Shown: positions 1 through 7,486 of the stretch, piece after piece
How positions within the stretch are numbered: position 1 is the stretch's first letter
How the letters are laid out: every line of letters starts with the position of its first letter
NCBI GenBank assembly: GCA_003241385.1
Contig: QFPO01000033.1
Location: forward strand, 1 to 7,921
Direction: 5' to 3'
From: Rhodanobacter denitrificans
GTDB taxonomy: Bacteria > Pseudomonadota > Gammaproteobacteria > Xanthomonadales > Rhodanobacteraceae
Length of the DNA: 7,921 nucleotides
The notes under the pieces: model-generated
Databases searched by the model: none
What the model was told of the DNA's origin: nothing
What the model saw: the letters and a program-made list of their open reading frames with translations, nothing else
Translations under genes and position numbers: made by a program

Positions 1-158
1 GTCAGCGCAGGCGGTTTTGGTGACTTTTTCCAAGAAAGAATGTCCGGGAGACATTCTTGACGTCGCGTCAGCGACGGCCCGAAGGGCGGACGCCAGGGAG
101 GGCGGTCCGCAAAAAAGTCACCCGCTCGCGCAGCGAGCGGAAGCTCTTGCTCTCAATC
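1..158 (+). repeat. Structured intergenic repeat, left copy (continues past window edge)
   Basis: Positions 1-28 are an exact reverse complement of 7770-7797, and positions 117-158 match the reverse complement of 7716-7757 at 36 of 42 positions, so this is one copy of a dispersed element with an inverted partner at the other end of the window. An 11-bp stem joins GGTGACTTTTT (19-29) to AAAAAGTCACC (112-122). A second hairpin follows at 122-140 (CCGCTCGC, loop GCA, GCGAGCGG). The shared end of the element is GGAAGCTCTTG (139-149). The copy starts at the window edge and probably extends further left. From memory, Xanthomonadales genomes carry many intergenic repeats of this look; I could not verify this. 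No protein is proposed. The function is unknown; it lies 3' of the protease gene, beyond that gene's terminator. Confidence 0.85.
30..111. other. Folded insert inside the left repeat stem
   Basis: The partner copy at 7752-7779 closes the same stem over a 6-nt loop, while here 82 nt lie between the arms. This insert can form a row of small hairpins: AAGAATGTC (36-44) with GACATTCTT (50-58); CGTCGC (61-66) with GCGACG (71-76) around GTCA; GCCC (77-80) with GGGC (84-87) around GAA; and GCGGAC (86-91) with GTCCGC (105-110), extended by inner GCC (92-94) and GGC (101-103). The third and fourth overlap by two bases, so they may be alternatives. Together with the outer stem this is a multi-branched fold. 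It is not a tRNA: there is no anticodon arm, T-loop sequence or CCA. It could be a nested mobile repeat, or the full-length form of the element from which the right copy lost its centre. Confidence 0.6.
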
Positions 159-173
159 TTTTTTTCTTGAGAG
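150..173. other. Hairpin with T-rich loop at inner edge of left repeat
   Basis: CTCTCAA (150-156) pairs with TTGAGAG (167-173) as a perfect 7-bp stem around a 10-nt loop made almost entirely of T on the plus strand. It lies where similarity to the right repeat copy ends. It could act as a weak backup stop for minus-strand transcription leaving the protease gene, but there is no proper U tract after the stem on that strand. The role is unresolved. Confidence 0.4.
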
Positions 174-297
174 TTCTAGACGATCGAAGCCTCGAAAGGT
201 CAGGTCAACGCCGGTGTCGACCTCGAAGCTCACGATCGCAAGAAGACAAGCACCGGCACGCAGCCCAAGTCGAAACCACGTAATCCCGCATTCGGGA

Positions 298-342
298 GAA
301 GAACGAAGAAAGCGGCGGCGGCGATACGCTCGCCGCCGCCGC
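298..342 (-). terminator. Rho-independent terminator of the S8 protease gene
   Basis: A perfect 13-bp GC-rich stem (312-324 with 330-342, loop TACGC on the plus strand) lies just 7 nt past the protease stop codon. Read on the minus strand, the stem is followed by a pyrimidine-rich tail, TTTCTTCGTTCTTC (311 down to 298). Stem, loop and tail fit an intrinsic terminator. The tail is interrupted by C and G, so it is somewhat weaker than ideal. Confidence 0.8.
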
Positions 343-348
343 CCCGGT

Positions 349-3300
349 TCACAGAGGCGCTTCGAAGCCGTCGGCGAAGATCGTATCGCCGCCGCTGCCG
401 CCACCGCTGCAGGCTTCGACACGGATGTCGTCGACGTACCACGCATCGGCCGCGACCGACTGGTCGGTCGCCAGGCGCCAGCGCAGCTGCACGTCGCGAC
501 CGGCCCATTCGCTGAGATCGACGACGCTGTCGGCGTACGCGCGCGTACCGCACCAGCCGTTTAGGCCGCCGAGCGGATTGCCCCAGGCGGTGCTGATCGC
601 GGCCGTGTACGGGTCGTTGATCAGACGGCTGCCGGTGACCTGCGTGAATGCGCCGCCGTCGACGGCGACTTCGAGGATGCCGGCGTCGTAACAGGTGGTC
701 GTCGCCGACGTCGGCTCCAGCGCGCGCCAGTTCTGGTAGCGCAGCGTGATCGGCGTCTGGTCGCTCGGCAGCGTCACGACCGGTGAGGTCAGGCGCTGAT
801 CGGTGACCGAGGCCACGTCGGTGGCCTTGAACGCGTTGCCGCCCGACAGCGGACTCGGCCGCTCGGTCGACAGCGCCCAGTTCGACGCGCCGCTGCCGCC
901 GGTCGTGACGAAGCCGCCGGCGCCGCTGCTGAAGTTCTCGCTGAACAGCGTCTTCGTGGTCTGGTCGACGTCGCACTGGCCCGGCGCCAGCGCGGTGCGG
1001 AAGCGGAACACCGGCGAGGCGGTGCCGCTGCCGCAGACGTTGTCGGCGCTGACGCGCCAGAAATACGTCGTGCCCGAGGCCAGCGGCGTGGTCGGCGTAT
1101 AGCTGGTGCCGTCCACGGTTTCGTCGACGACCAGGCTCGTGAACGCGGCATCGGTCGCGATCTGCAGCCGGTAGCCGGCCGCCTGTGCGCTGGCCTCCCA
1201 GGTCAGCGTCGGCGTCGTCGGCAGACCGACCGCCTGATGGGCCGGCGCGAGCGGCTGCGGTGCGGCCGGCACCGCGGTCGCGATCGTCAGACCGCGCTCG
1301 ACCGTCGCGGTGCGATCGGCATTGGTCGCGGTGATCGTCAGCGTCGCGTCGCCGGCCGGTGCCGTTGCGGTATTGCCGATCGTCAGCGTCGTGCTCGACG
1401 GCGGCGTCAGGCTGGTCTGGCCGAACGTCGCGGTCGTGCCGGCCGGCTGGCCGCTGACCGAGAGGGCGACCGGCGTCGTGTAGCCGAGGATCGAGCCGAC
1501 GTCGACCGTGTAGGCCGCGCTGGCCGGCGCGCAGATCGCCTGCGAGGCCGGCGTCGCGGCCAGCGTGAAGCTGGCCTCGAGCGCGCAGTTGCGGCAGACC
1601 AGCGCGAAGTCCTGATCGGTCGCCGAGCCGCCCGGCACGCCGTCGCCGGGCAGGTTGGCCGCGATCACGCGGACCGTCACCGAGCTGCCCGGATTCGCAA
1701 TGAGCACGCCTTCGGTGTTGTTGCGCGTGTCGGCGCTGCCGCCGGTGGTCGAGGCGTGGTTCGCGAACACGTTGCCGCGGTAGAGCTGGCCGTTGGTCTC
1801 GACCTCCAGGTCGAGGTTGTTGACGAGGGCAGGATTGGCGCCGGTCGCGGCCGCCGCGTCGGTCCAGGCCAGCGAGACCCGCAGCGGACGGCCGGTGTCG
1901 GGCACGCCGTAGGTGGCCTGCCATTGCGCACCGACCGTGGTCAGCACCTGGCTCTGGTCGACGTAGACCGAGGAGATCTGGTCCAGTCCCATGCTGCCGG
2001 GCACGTCGACGCGGCCCCAGCCGAACGTCGAGTTCGGGATCGTCGCGGTGCCGACCGGCTTGGCGCCGTTGATCAGCAGCGCCTTGATCATCGCCGGGCT
2101 CGGTGTCGCCCCGCCGTTCTCGTCGCGCCACCACTCGGTCAGCAGCGCGGCAGCGCCGGCCGCATGCGGCGAGGCCATCGAGGTGCCCGAGCAGAACGCG
2201 TACTGGTTGCTGGTGCCGGCGATCGCGGTATTGCACTGCGAGGCGCCGGCGACGCGCCGCGCCGAGGCGATCTGCTCGCCGGGCGTCGCGATCGTCGGTC
2301 CGAAGCGGCCGTCGTTGGTCGGACCGCGGCTCGAGAAGCTCGAGATCGCATCGATGTCGCCGACCCGGTAGTTGCGCGAGCTGGCCGTGATGATCGGATT
2401 CTTGGCCGCCTTCGGCGCAGTCAGCGTGCCCGCGCCGGGGCCGCTGTTGCCGGCCGAGAACACCATGATGAACGGCTCGGCGGCCGACGTATCGAAGTTG
2501 CCGTCGCGGATGATCTGGTCCCAGGTGCGCGCGGCCGCGGTGTAGCTGGTGCCGCCGCTCTCGCCCGAGGTCCAGCTGCCGTTGCCGCCGACGGCGCCGC
2601 CGAGCAGGGCGTCCTTGGACAGCACCTGCCAGCCGCCGGTCGGCGGCCACGGTACCGAGCCGACGCAGATCGGGTTCTGCGCGAAGATGCGCACGGCCGG
2701 CGCCATGCCCAGGCCGTACAGGAAGCCCTGCGCGTCGGTCAGGCCGGTCGCCGCGCTGCCGGCGATGATGCCGGCCACGTGCGTGCCGTGGCCGCCGCTA
2801 GCGTTGTCGTCGCCGGGGCCGTTGCCGGCCGGGCAGCCCGGATAGGTCACGCCGCCGGCGATGCGGCCGGCCAGGTCCGGGTGGGTCAGGTCCACACCCG
2901 AGTCGATGACCGCCCAGGTCACGCCGTTGCCGCGGTAACCGATCAGGTCCAGCCACGGCGAGTAGCCGGTGACCGGCACGTTGGCGCCGCTGTAGTTGCG
3001 CGCGCTGATCTGGTCGGACATCTCGTCGTCGAGGATAGGCGCGGGACTGGCGTGCTCGAGCCAGACCACCTGCGGCAGCGCGGCCAGCACCGGCAGGTTC
3101 GCGGCGTCGACCTCGATCCAGGCGTTGTGGAACACGCCGTCGGTCTGCGCCGGCGCATGATTCAGCACGCGTGCGCCGCCTCGGCCGAGCGCGGCCAGCA
3201 CCGCGTCGACGTCGCCGTCGTTGTAGAAGAACACGCCGACGTTGCGGATCGTGCCGCTGCGCTTGCCGAGGTCCGGCGCGATCTTCCACGACGGCAGGTA

Positions 3301-3705
3301 ATTGCCCTGCCAGCGCACCTGCGGATGTGCGGCGGTGCGCGCGAGCGCGCTGTCCTGCGCCCAGACCAGATACGTGTCGTCGGGGTAGTACTGCAGCGGC
3401 CGGATGCCGGCCGCTGCGAGATCCTCGAGCCAGGCGCCCCGGATCGTCTGCGAGAACTGCACGAAGCGCAGACCGTGGCCGTCGCTCTCGGTGCGGTAAC
3501 CGATCGCGTCGGCGGGCAGGCCGCGCTGCGGATCGAAGCGCAGGTCGCCGAAGCTGATGAAGCCGCTGCCGTGCGCCGTGCCGGCCGCCAGGCCGGTGGA
3601 GGCCAGGCCGCCGATGGCGCCGGCGGGCAGCGGATGCGCGCCCGGCGCGGTACTCAAGGTCAATGCCAGCGCGGCGGCGAGCCGCGTCGCACGTATCGTT
3701 CGCAT
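349..3705 (-). CDS. Secreted multidomain subtilisin-like serine protease (peptidase S8)
   Basis: The 1118-aa product opens with a Sec-type signal peptide (about residues 1-30: MRTIRATR then a run of Ala/Leu). A propeptide-like region reaches about residue 250. The S8 catalytic domain (about 255-570) shows Asp268 in WAVIDSGVD, His306 in GGHGTHVAG, oxyanion Asn420 in FSAGNSG and Ser509 in GTSMASP, so the active site is complete. About 580-700 resembles the beta-barrel after the catalytic domain of large subtilases (LRVSLAWTD, NNLDLEV). About 715-810 is Ig-like, 815-905 is fibronectin III-like (TYFWRVSADN), and 915-1097 is a jelly-roll-like domain ending WYVDDIRVEAC. A GGGSGG linker leads to the tail DTIFADGFEAPL. 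It probably degrades extracellular protein. An in-frame ATG lies at 3846, but 3705 is preferred: the signal peptide starts there and GGGGA sits about 10 nt upstream. The gene is monocistronic, divergent from serS, with its own terminator. Substrate unknown. Confidence 0.95.
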   Translation of the reverse strand: MRTIRATRLAAALALTLSTAPGAHPLPAGAIGGLASTGLAAGTAHGSGFISFGDLRFDPQRGLPADAIGYRTESDGHGLRFVQFSQTIRGAWLEDLAAAGIRPLQYYPDDTYLVWAQDSALARTAAHPQVRWQGNYLPSWKIAPDLGKRSGTIRNVGVFFYNDGDVDAVLAALGRGGARVLNHAPAQTDGVFHNAWIEVDAANLPVLAALPQVVWLEHASPAPILDDEMSDQISARNYSGANVPVTGYSPWLDLIGYRGNGVTWAVIDSGVDLTHPDLAGRIAGGVTYPGCPAGNGPGDDNASGGHGTHVAGIIAGSAATGLTDAQGFLYGLGMAPAVRIFAQNPICVGSVPWPPTGGWQVLSKDALLGGAVGGNGSWTSGESGGTSYTAAARTWDQIIRDGNFDTSAAEPFIMVFSAGNSGPGAGTLTAPKAAKNPIITASSRNYRVGDIDAISSFSSRGPTNDGRFGPTIATPGEQIASARRVAGASQCNTAIAGTSNQYAFCSGTSMASPHAAGAAALLTEWWRDENGGATPSPAMIKALLINGAKPVGTATIPNSTFGWGRVDVPGSMGLDQISSVYVDQSQVLTTVGAQWQATYGVPDTGRPLRVSLAWTDAAAATGANPALVNNLDLEVETNGQLYRGNVFANHASTTGGSADTRNNTEGVLIANPGSSVTVRVIAANLPGDGVPGGSATDQDFALVCRNCALEASFTLAATPASQAICAPASAAYTVDVGSILGYTTPVALSVSGQPAGTTATFGQTSLTPPSSTTLTIGNTATAPAGDATLTITATNADRTATVERGLTIATAVPAAPQPLAPAHQAVGLPTTPTLTWEASAQAAGYRLQIATDAAFTSLVVDETVDGTSYTPTTPLASGTTYFWRVSADNVCGSGTASPVFRFRTALAPGQCDVDQTTKTLFSENFSSGAGGFVTTGGSGASNWALSTERPSPLSGGNAFKATDVASVTDQRLTSPVVTLPSDQTPITLRYQNWRALEPTSATTTCYDAGILEVAVDGGAFTQVTGSRLINDPYTAAISTAWGNPLGGLNGWCGTRAYADSVVDLSEWAGRDVQLRWRLATDQSVAADAWYVDDIRVEACSGGGSGGDTIFADGFEAPL

Positions 3706-3776
3706 GTCGTGTTGTCCCCAGTCGTTCAACGGTGATGGCGTCGGCACCGGCTGTCCGTGACGGCGGCGACCGTCCG

Positions 3777-3785
3777 ACCATACCA
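3777..3785 (-). promoter_or_regulatory. Candidate extended -10 promoter for the protease gene
   Basis: On the minus strand, TGG is followed directly by TATGGT (3782 down to 3777), an extended -10 type element with 4 of 6 matches to TATAAT. It would start transcription near 3770 and leave a leader of about 65 nt. No convincing -35 hexamer lies at the usual distance. The element sits between short arms CCGA and TCGG. This is a weak prediction made from sequence alone. Confidence 0.3.
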
Positions 3786-3832
3786 TCGGCGCCCGGAGCG
3801 GGCGAGCGCCGATTCGGGCCGCGCGTTGCGGT

Positions 3833-3862
3833 TTGCGCCGCAGCATCGCGCCGGCCGATAAT
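3833..3862 (+). promoter_or_regulatory. Candidate sigma-70 promoter for serS
   Basis: TTGCGC (3833-3838) and GATAAT (3857-3862) are 18 nt apart, close to sigma-70 spacing, and 35 nt upstream of the serS ATG. The predicted leader is about 28 nt. The -10 lies in the 8-nt loop (CGATAATC) of a 6-bp inverted repeat, GCCGGC at 3850-3855 and 3864-3869. No T-box or other riboswitch-like leader is visible; the leader is too short to hold one. Confidence 0.45.
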
Positions 3863-3896
3863 CGCCGGCCGTCATCCTCCCGTCCGGACCCCGAAC

Positions 3897-5170
<1,274 letters not shown>

Positions 5171-5174
<4 letters not shown>

Positions 5175-5198
5175 GCGCGCCGGCGCATGCCGGCTCAG
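5171..5198. terminator. Hairpin between convergent serS and lysR containing both stop codons
   Basis: GCCGGC (5179-5184) and GCCGGC (5189-5194) pair around GCAT, and outside them CTGA (5171-5174) pairs with TCAG (5195-5198). The TGA of serS and the TGA of lysR therefore face each other in the same stem, with a small CGC bulge (5176-5178) plus one G. No T tract follows on either strand, so this is not a classic intrinsic terminator. It could still act bidirectionally as a pause site, or protect the 3' ends. It is the only structure in the gap between these genes. Confidence 0.4.
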
Positions 5199-6109
5199 CG
5201 CAGCAGATCGCGGTCCCAGTACGGCTCGGGCGCGAAGCGCTCGACCAGGAAATCGATCAGCAGGCGCGTCTTGCGCGGCAGGCTGCGTACCTGCGGATAG
5301 ACCGCGTGGATCGCCGACGGCGCGATCTTCCACTCCGGCAGCAGGCAGCGCAGGCGGCCGCTGCGGATCTCCTCGGCCGCGATGAAGGTCGGCGAGATCA
5401 CGATGCCGAGGTCCTCGGCGGCGGCATTGAGCAGGAAGTCGCCGTTGTTGACGCCGAGCCGGCCCTTGACGCGCACGCTGGTCTCCTCGCCGTCGCGCGC
5501 GAAGCACCACTCGCTGTTGCGCGGCAGCAGCGTGTAGATCAGGCATTCGTGGTCGGCGAGCTCGGAGGGATGCGAAGGTTCGCCGTGCGCGGCCAGATAG
5601 CCCGGCGAGGCGGCGGCGACGAAATGGCACGGCGCGATACGCCGCGCGACCAGCCGCGAGTCGGCTAGCTGGGCGATGCGGATCGCCAGATCGTAGCCTT
5701 CGTCGACCAGGTCGACCTGGCGGTCGTTGAGATTCAGGTCGAGCTCGATGAACGGGTAGCGCTTCTGGAATTGCGCGACCGCGGCGGCCAGATGCCGGAC
5801 CGCGAACGACATCGGCGCGGTCACGCGCAGCTTGCCGCGCGGCTCGACCTGCAGCTCGGCCGCCTCGGCCTCGGCCTCGGCGAGCTGGGTCAGCACCTCG
5901 CTGACGCGCTGGTAGTAGTTGCGGCCGGGGTCGGTCAGGCTGAGCCGGCGCGTCGTGCGGTTGAGCAGGCGCACGCCGAGCGATTCCTCCAGCGTCTGCA
6001 CCAGCTTGCTGGCCAGCGCGCGCGAAATGTCCATCTGGTCGGCCGCGGCGGTGAAGCTGCCGCTGTCGACCACGCGCACGAACAACTGCATGGCCTGCAA
6101 CTTGTCCAT
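5195..6109 (-). CDS. LysR-type transcriptional regulator (CrgA/AaeR-like group)
   Basis: The 304-aa protein has normal LTTR length. Residues about 1-60 form the winged helix-turn-helix (FVRVVDSGSFTAAADQMDIS, then RLLNRTTRRLSLTDPG), followed by a linker helix (about 62-90, rich in Glu/Ala). The effector-binding domain is about 92-300 (GKLRVTAPMSFAVRHLAAAV; LDLNLNDRQVDLVDEGYDLAIRI), the pattern typical of the CrgA-like LTTR subgroup. It is cytoplasmic and binds DNA in response to an unknown small molecule. GGAGA lies 7 nt before the ATG, inside the end of arsC. The start overlaps the arsC stop as TGATG, so translation of the two is probably coupled. A second in-frame Met at residue 7 is possible but has less support. 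LTTRs often regulate a divergent gene and themselves; the divergent gene here is the csgG-like gene, but a link is only inferred. The ligand cannot be told from sequence. Confidence 0.93.
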   Translation of the reverse strand: MDKLQAMQLFVRVVDSGSFTAAADQMDISRALASKLVQTLEESLGVRLLNRTTRRLSLTDPGRNYYQRVSEVLTQLAEAEAEAAELQVEPRGKLRVTAPMSFAVRHLAAAVAQFQKRYPFIELDLNLNDRQVDLVDEGYDLAIRIAQLADSRLVARRIAPCHFVAAASPGYLAAHGEPSHPSELADHECLIYTLLPRNSEWCFARDGEETSVRVKGRLGVNNGDFLLNAAAEDLGIVISPTFIAAEEIRSGRLRCLLPEWKIAPSAIHAVYPQVRSLPRKTRLLIDFLVERFAPEPYWDRDLLR

Positions 6110-6459
6110 CAGAGGATCTCCAGGATCGCTTCGGGCGGGCGCCCGACCGCGGCGCGTCCGCCGTTGACGAGGATCGGCCGCTGGATCAGGCGCGGATGCG
6201 CGGCCAGCGCGTCGATCAGCGCGGCCCGGTCCAGCGCCGGATCGTCCAGCCCGAGCGCGCGGTACTCCGGCTCGTCGCGGCGCATCAGCTCGCGCGGCGC
6301 GAGATTCAGCCGCTGCAGCAGGCGGTCGAGCTCGGCCGCGCTGGGCGGCGTCTGGAGATAGAGCACGAGGTCCGGTTCGATGCCGCGCTCGCGCAGCAGC
6401 GCCAGGGCTTGCCGCGACTTGCTGCACTGCGGGTTGTGGAACAGCGTGGGAGGCGTCAT
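6109..6459 (-). CDS. arsC: ArsC-family arsenate reductase (glutaredoxin type)
   Basis: A 116-aa thioredoxin-fold protein of the glutaredoxin-dependent ArsC family (EC 1.20.4.1 in characterised members), which reduce arsenate to arsenite in the cytoplasm. It matches plasmid R773 ArsC position by position, as I recall that enzyme: His8, Asn9 and Cys12 in HNPQCSKSR, Arg60 in LMRRDEP, Arg94 in QRPI and Arg107 in GRPPE. The nucleophile and the arginine triad are therefore intact. R773 ArsC is about 141 aa; chromosomal ArsC and YffB-like relatives are about 115-120 aa, as here. No arsR, arsB or acr3 is visible nearby, so arsenic resistance is not shown by context, and another disulfide-exchange role is possible. 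It is the first gene of an operon with lysR and overlaps it by 1 nt. No good Shine-Dalgarno sequence precedes the ATG. Confidence 0.88.
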   Translation of the reverse strand: MTPPTLFHNPQCSKSRQALALLRERGIEPDLVLYLQTPPSAAELDRLLQRLNLAPRELMRRDEPEYRALGLDDPALDRAALIDALAAHPRLIQRPILVNGGRAAVGRPPEAILEIL

Positions 6460-6541
6460 CGCGGCTACGGCGGTTCAGGAGACCGAACTTTGCGGGGCGG
6501 CGGCGGCCGAGGCAAGCGCGCCCGACCGTTCCGCCAGTGTG

Positions 6542-6561
6542 ATCGGGTTGGCAGACCCGGT
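6542..6561. promoter_or_regulatory. Inverted repeat in the arsC / csgG-like divergent region
   Basis: CGGGT (6544-6548) and ACCCG (6555-6559) form a 5-bp perfect palindrome spaced by TGGCAG. It extends to 7 bp with one G-T pair and an outer A-T pair. It lies between the two divergent genes, 82 nt upstream of the arsC start and about 58 nt upstream of the csgG-like -10. This is where an operator for the neighbouring LysR protein could be, but it does not have a clear T-N11-A LTTR box. It is a candidate only. Confidence 0.2.
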
Positions 6562-6616
6562 GTCGAACGGTGCCGGCGGCGACCGCGGAATGGCGCATGG
6601 TCCGCCCCGGGCGCGC

Positions 6617-6625
6617 TGCTACAAT
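6617..6625 (+). promoter_or_regulatory. Extended -10 promoter of the csgG-like gene
   Basis: TGC followed directly by TACAAT (6620-6625) is an extended -10 element matching TATAAT at five of six positions. Promoters with the TGn extension often do without a good -35, and none is seen here. Transcription would begin near 6632, leaving a leader of about 91 nt. The nine-base element is exactly the loop of a perfect 7-bp inverted repeat, GGCGCGC (6610-6616) and GCGCGCC (6626-6632). Confidence 0.55.
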
Positions 6626-6722
6626 GCGCGCCGATCACGCCGTGGCACGGCGCGAGCGGACTGCGGGGAGCGGGTCCACGTGGGGAGCCACGATCTCAAA
6701 TCATCGTTCGGGAGTGGGCGTC

Positions 6723-7439
6723 ATGAAGAAAGTGATTTTTGGTGTCGCGCTGGCCTTGGGCGGCATCGGGCTGGCCGGCGGCGCGCTGGCGCAGGGCGGC
6801 AAGCCGTCGATCGGTGTCGCGGAATTCAAGAATGAGTCGGGTGCCGGCTGGTGGCGCGGCGGCGTGGGCTGGGAGCTGTCGGGCATGCTCAGCAACGAGC
6901 TGGCTTCGCTGGGCTCGTTCCGCGTGGTCGAGCGCAACAAGCTCGAGTCGGTGCTCGAGGAGCAGAATCTGGCCGCCTCCGGCCGCGTCAGCGCCGGCAC
7001 CGGTGCCAAGATCGGCAAGCTGACCGGTGCCCAGTACCTGGTCATGGGCACCGTCACCGCCTACGAGGAGAACACCGCCAGCACCGGCGGCGGCGTCAGC
7101 TTCAAGGGCATCTCGCTCGGCGGCAAGAAGAGCGATGCGTACCTGGCGGTCGACGTCCGCGTCGTCAACACGACGACCGGCGAGATCGACTACTCGCGCA
7201 CGATCGAGGGCCGCAGCTCCGGCGGCGGCCTCAGCGTCGGCGTGTTCCGCGGCGGCTTCGGCGGTGCGCTCGCGAACGAGTCCAAGACCCCGGCCGGCAA
7301 GGCGATCCGAGCGGCACTGGTCGAGATCACCGACTATCTGGACTGCGTGATGGTCCAGCGCGACGGCTGCGAGGCGGAGTTCGGTGCCAAGGAGCGCAAG
7401 CGCCGCGACAGCAACAAGAAGGCGCTCAAGCTCGACTGA
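6723..7439 (+). CDS. Secreted CsgG/HfaB-family protein without a lipobox
   Basis: A 238-aa protein with an N-terminal signal peptide (MKKVIFG, then a Gly/Ala/Leu core) and a likely signal peptidase I cut after Ala23 (ALA-QGG). The rest resembles CsgG, the nonameric outer-membrane channel of curli secretion: IGVAEFKNESG (30-40), ELSGMLSNELASLGSFRVVERNKL split over 51-74, GAQYLVMGTV (102-111) and VRVVNTTTGEI (145-155). Gly-rich segments at about 119-137 and 165-185 (including AGVFR-like VGVFRGG) align, from memory, with the two membrane-spanning hairpins of E. coli CsgG. Unlike E. coli CsgG it has no Cys after the signal peptide, so it should not be lipidated. Two Cys near the end (208, 216) could form a disulfide. 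GGGAG lies 8 nt before the ATG. It is monocistronic, with its own promoter and terminator, and no csgA, B, E or F is in the window. Family membership is good; the function is uncertain. Confidence 0.85.
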   Translation: MKKVIFGVALALGGIGLAGGALAQGGKPSIGVAEFKNESGAGWWRGGVGWELSGMLSNELASLGSFRVVERNKLESVLEEQNLAASGRVSAGTGAKIGKLTGAQYLVMGTVTAYEENTASTGGGVSFKGISLGGKKSDAYLAVDVRVVNTTTGEIDYSRTIEGRSSGGGLSVGVFRGGFGGALANESKTPAGKAIRAALVEITDYLDCVMVQRDGCEAEFGAKERKRRDSNKKALKLD

Positions 7440-7486
7440 CGCGCGAGGGGGGCGGGGCGCAGGGCGCCCGGCCTTCGATCGATGAA

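Noticed and set aside
30..111. tRNA or tRNA-like gene, suggested by the multi-branched fold in the left repeat
   Set aside because: No T-loop consensus, no anticodon arm of the right size and no CCA end. The arms do not fit a cloverleaf.
17..283. Open plus-strand frame of 88 codons across the left repeat
   Set aside because: The sequence is mostly the structured repeat, shows no ribosome binding site and no protein-like composition.
204..300. Open frame with a plausible residue mix (VNAGVDLEAHDRKK...) between the left repeat and the protease terminator
   Set aside because: No start codon with a ribosome binding site, no recognised family, and the frame simply runs on into antisense of the protease gene. 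It could be a remnant of a gene end but cannot be supported.
230..2650. Long open minus-strand frame of 806 codons inside the protease gene
   Set aside because: It is extremely rich in Arg, Gly and Asp with no recognisable motif, and lies out of frame under a clear S8 protease with catalytic residues. It is a by-product of high GC.
1237..3735. Long open plus-strand frame of 832 codons antisense to the protease
   Set aside because: Arg/Ala/Val-rich low-complexity translation with no domain, antisense to a well supported gene.
3703..3846. Protease start at 3846 instead of 3705
   Set aside because: The extra 47 residues would precede a clear signal peptide, run through the probable promoter, and extend over serS leader sequence. 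The 3705 ATG has its own GGGGA.
3663..3896. serS start extended upstream to 3663
   Set aside because: The added 78 residues are not SerRS-like and overlap the divergent protease coding sequence. The family start MLDP is at 3897.
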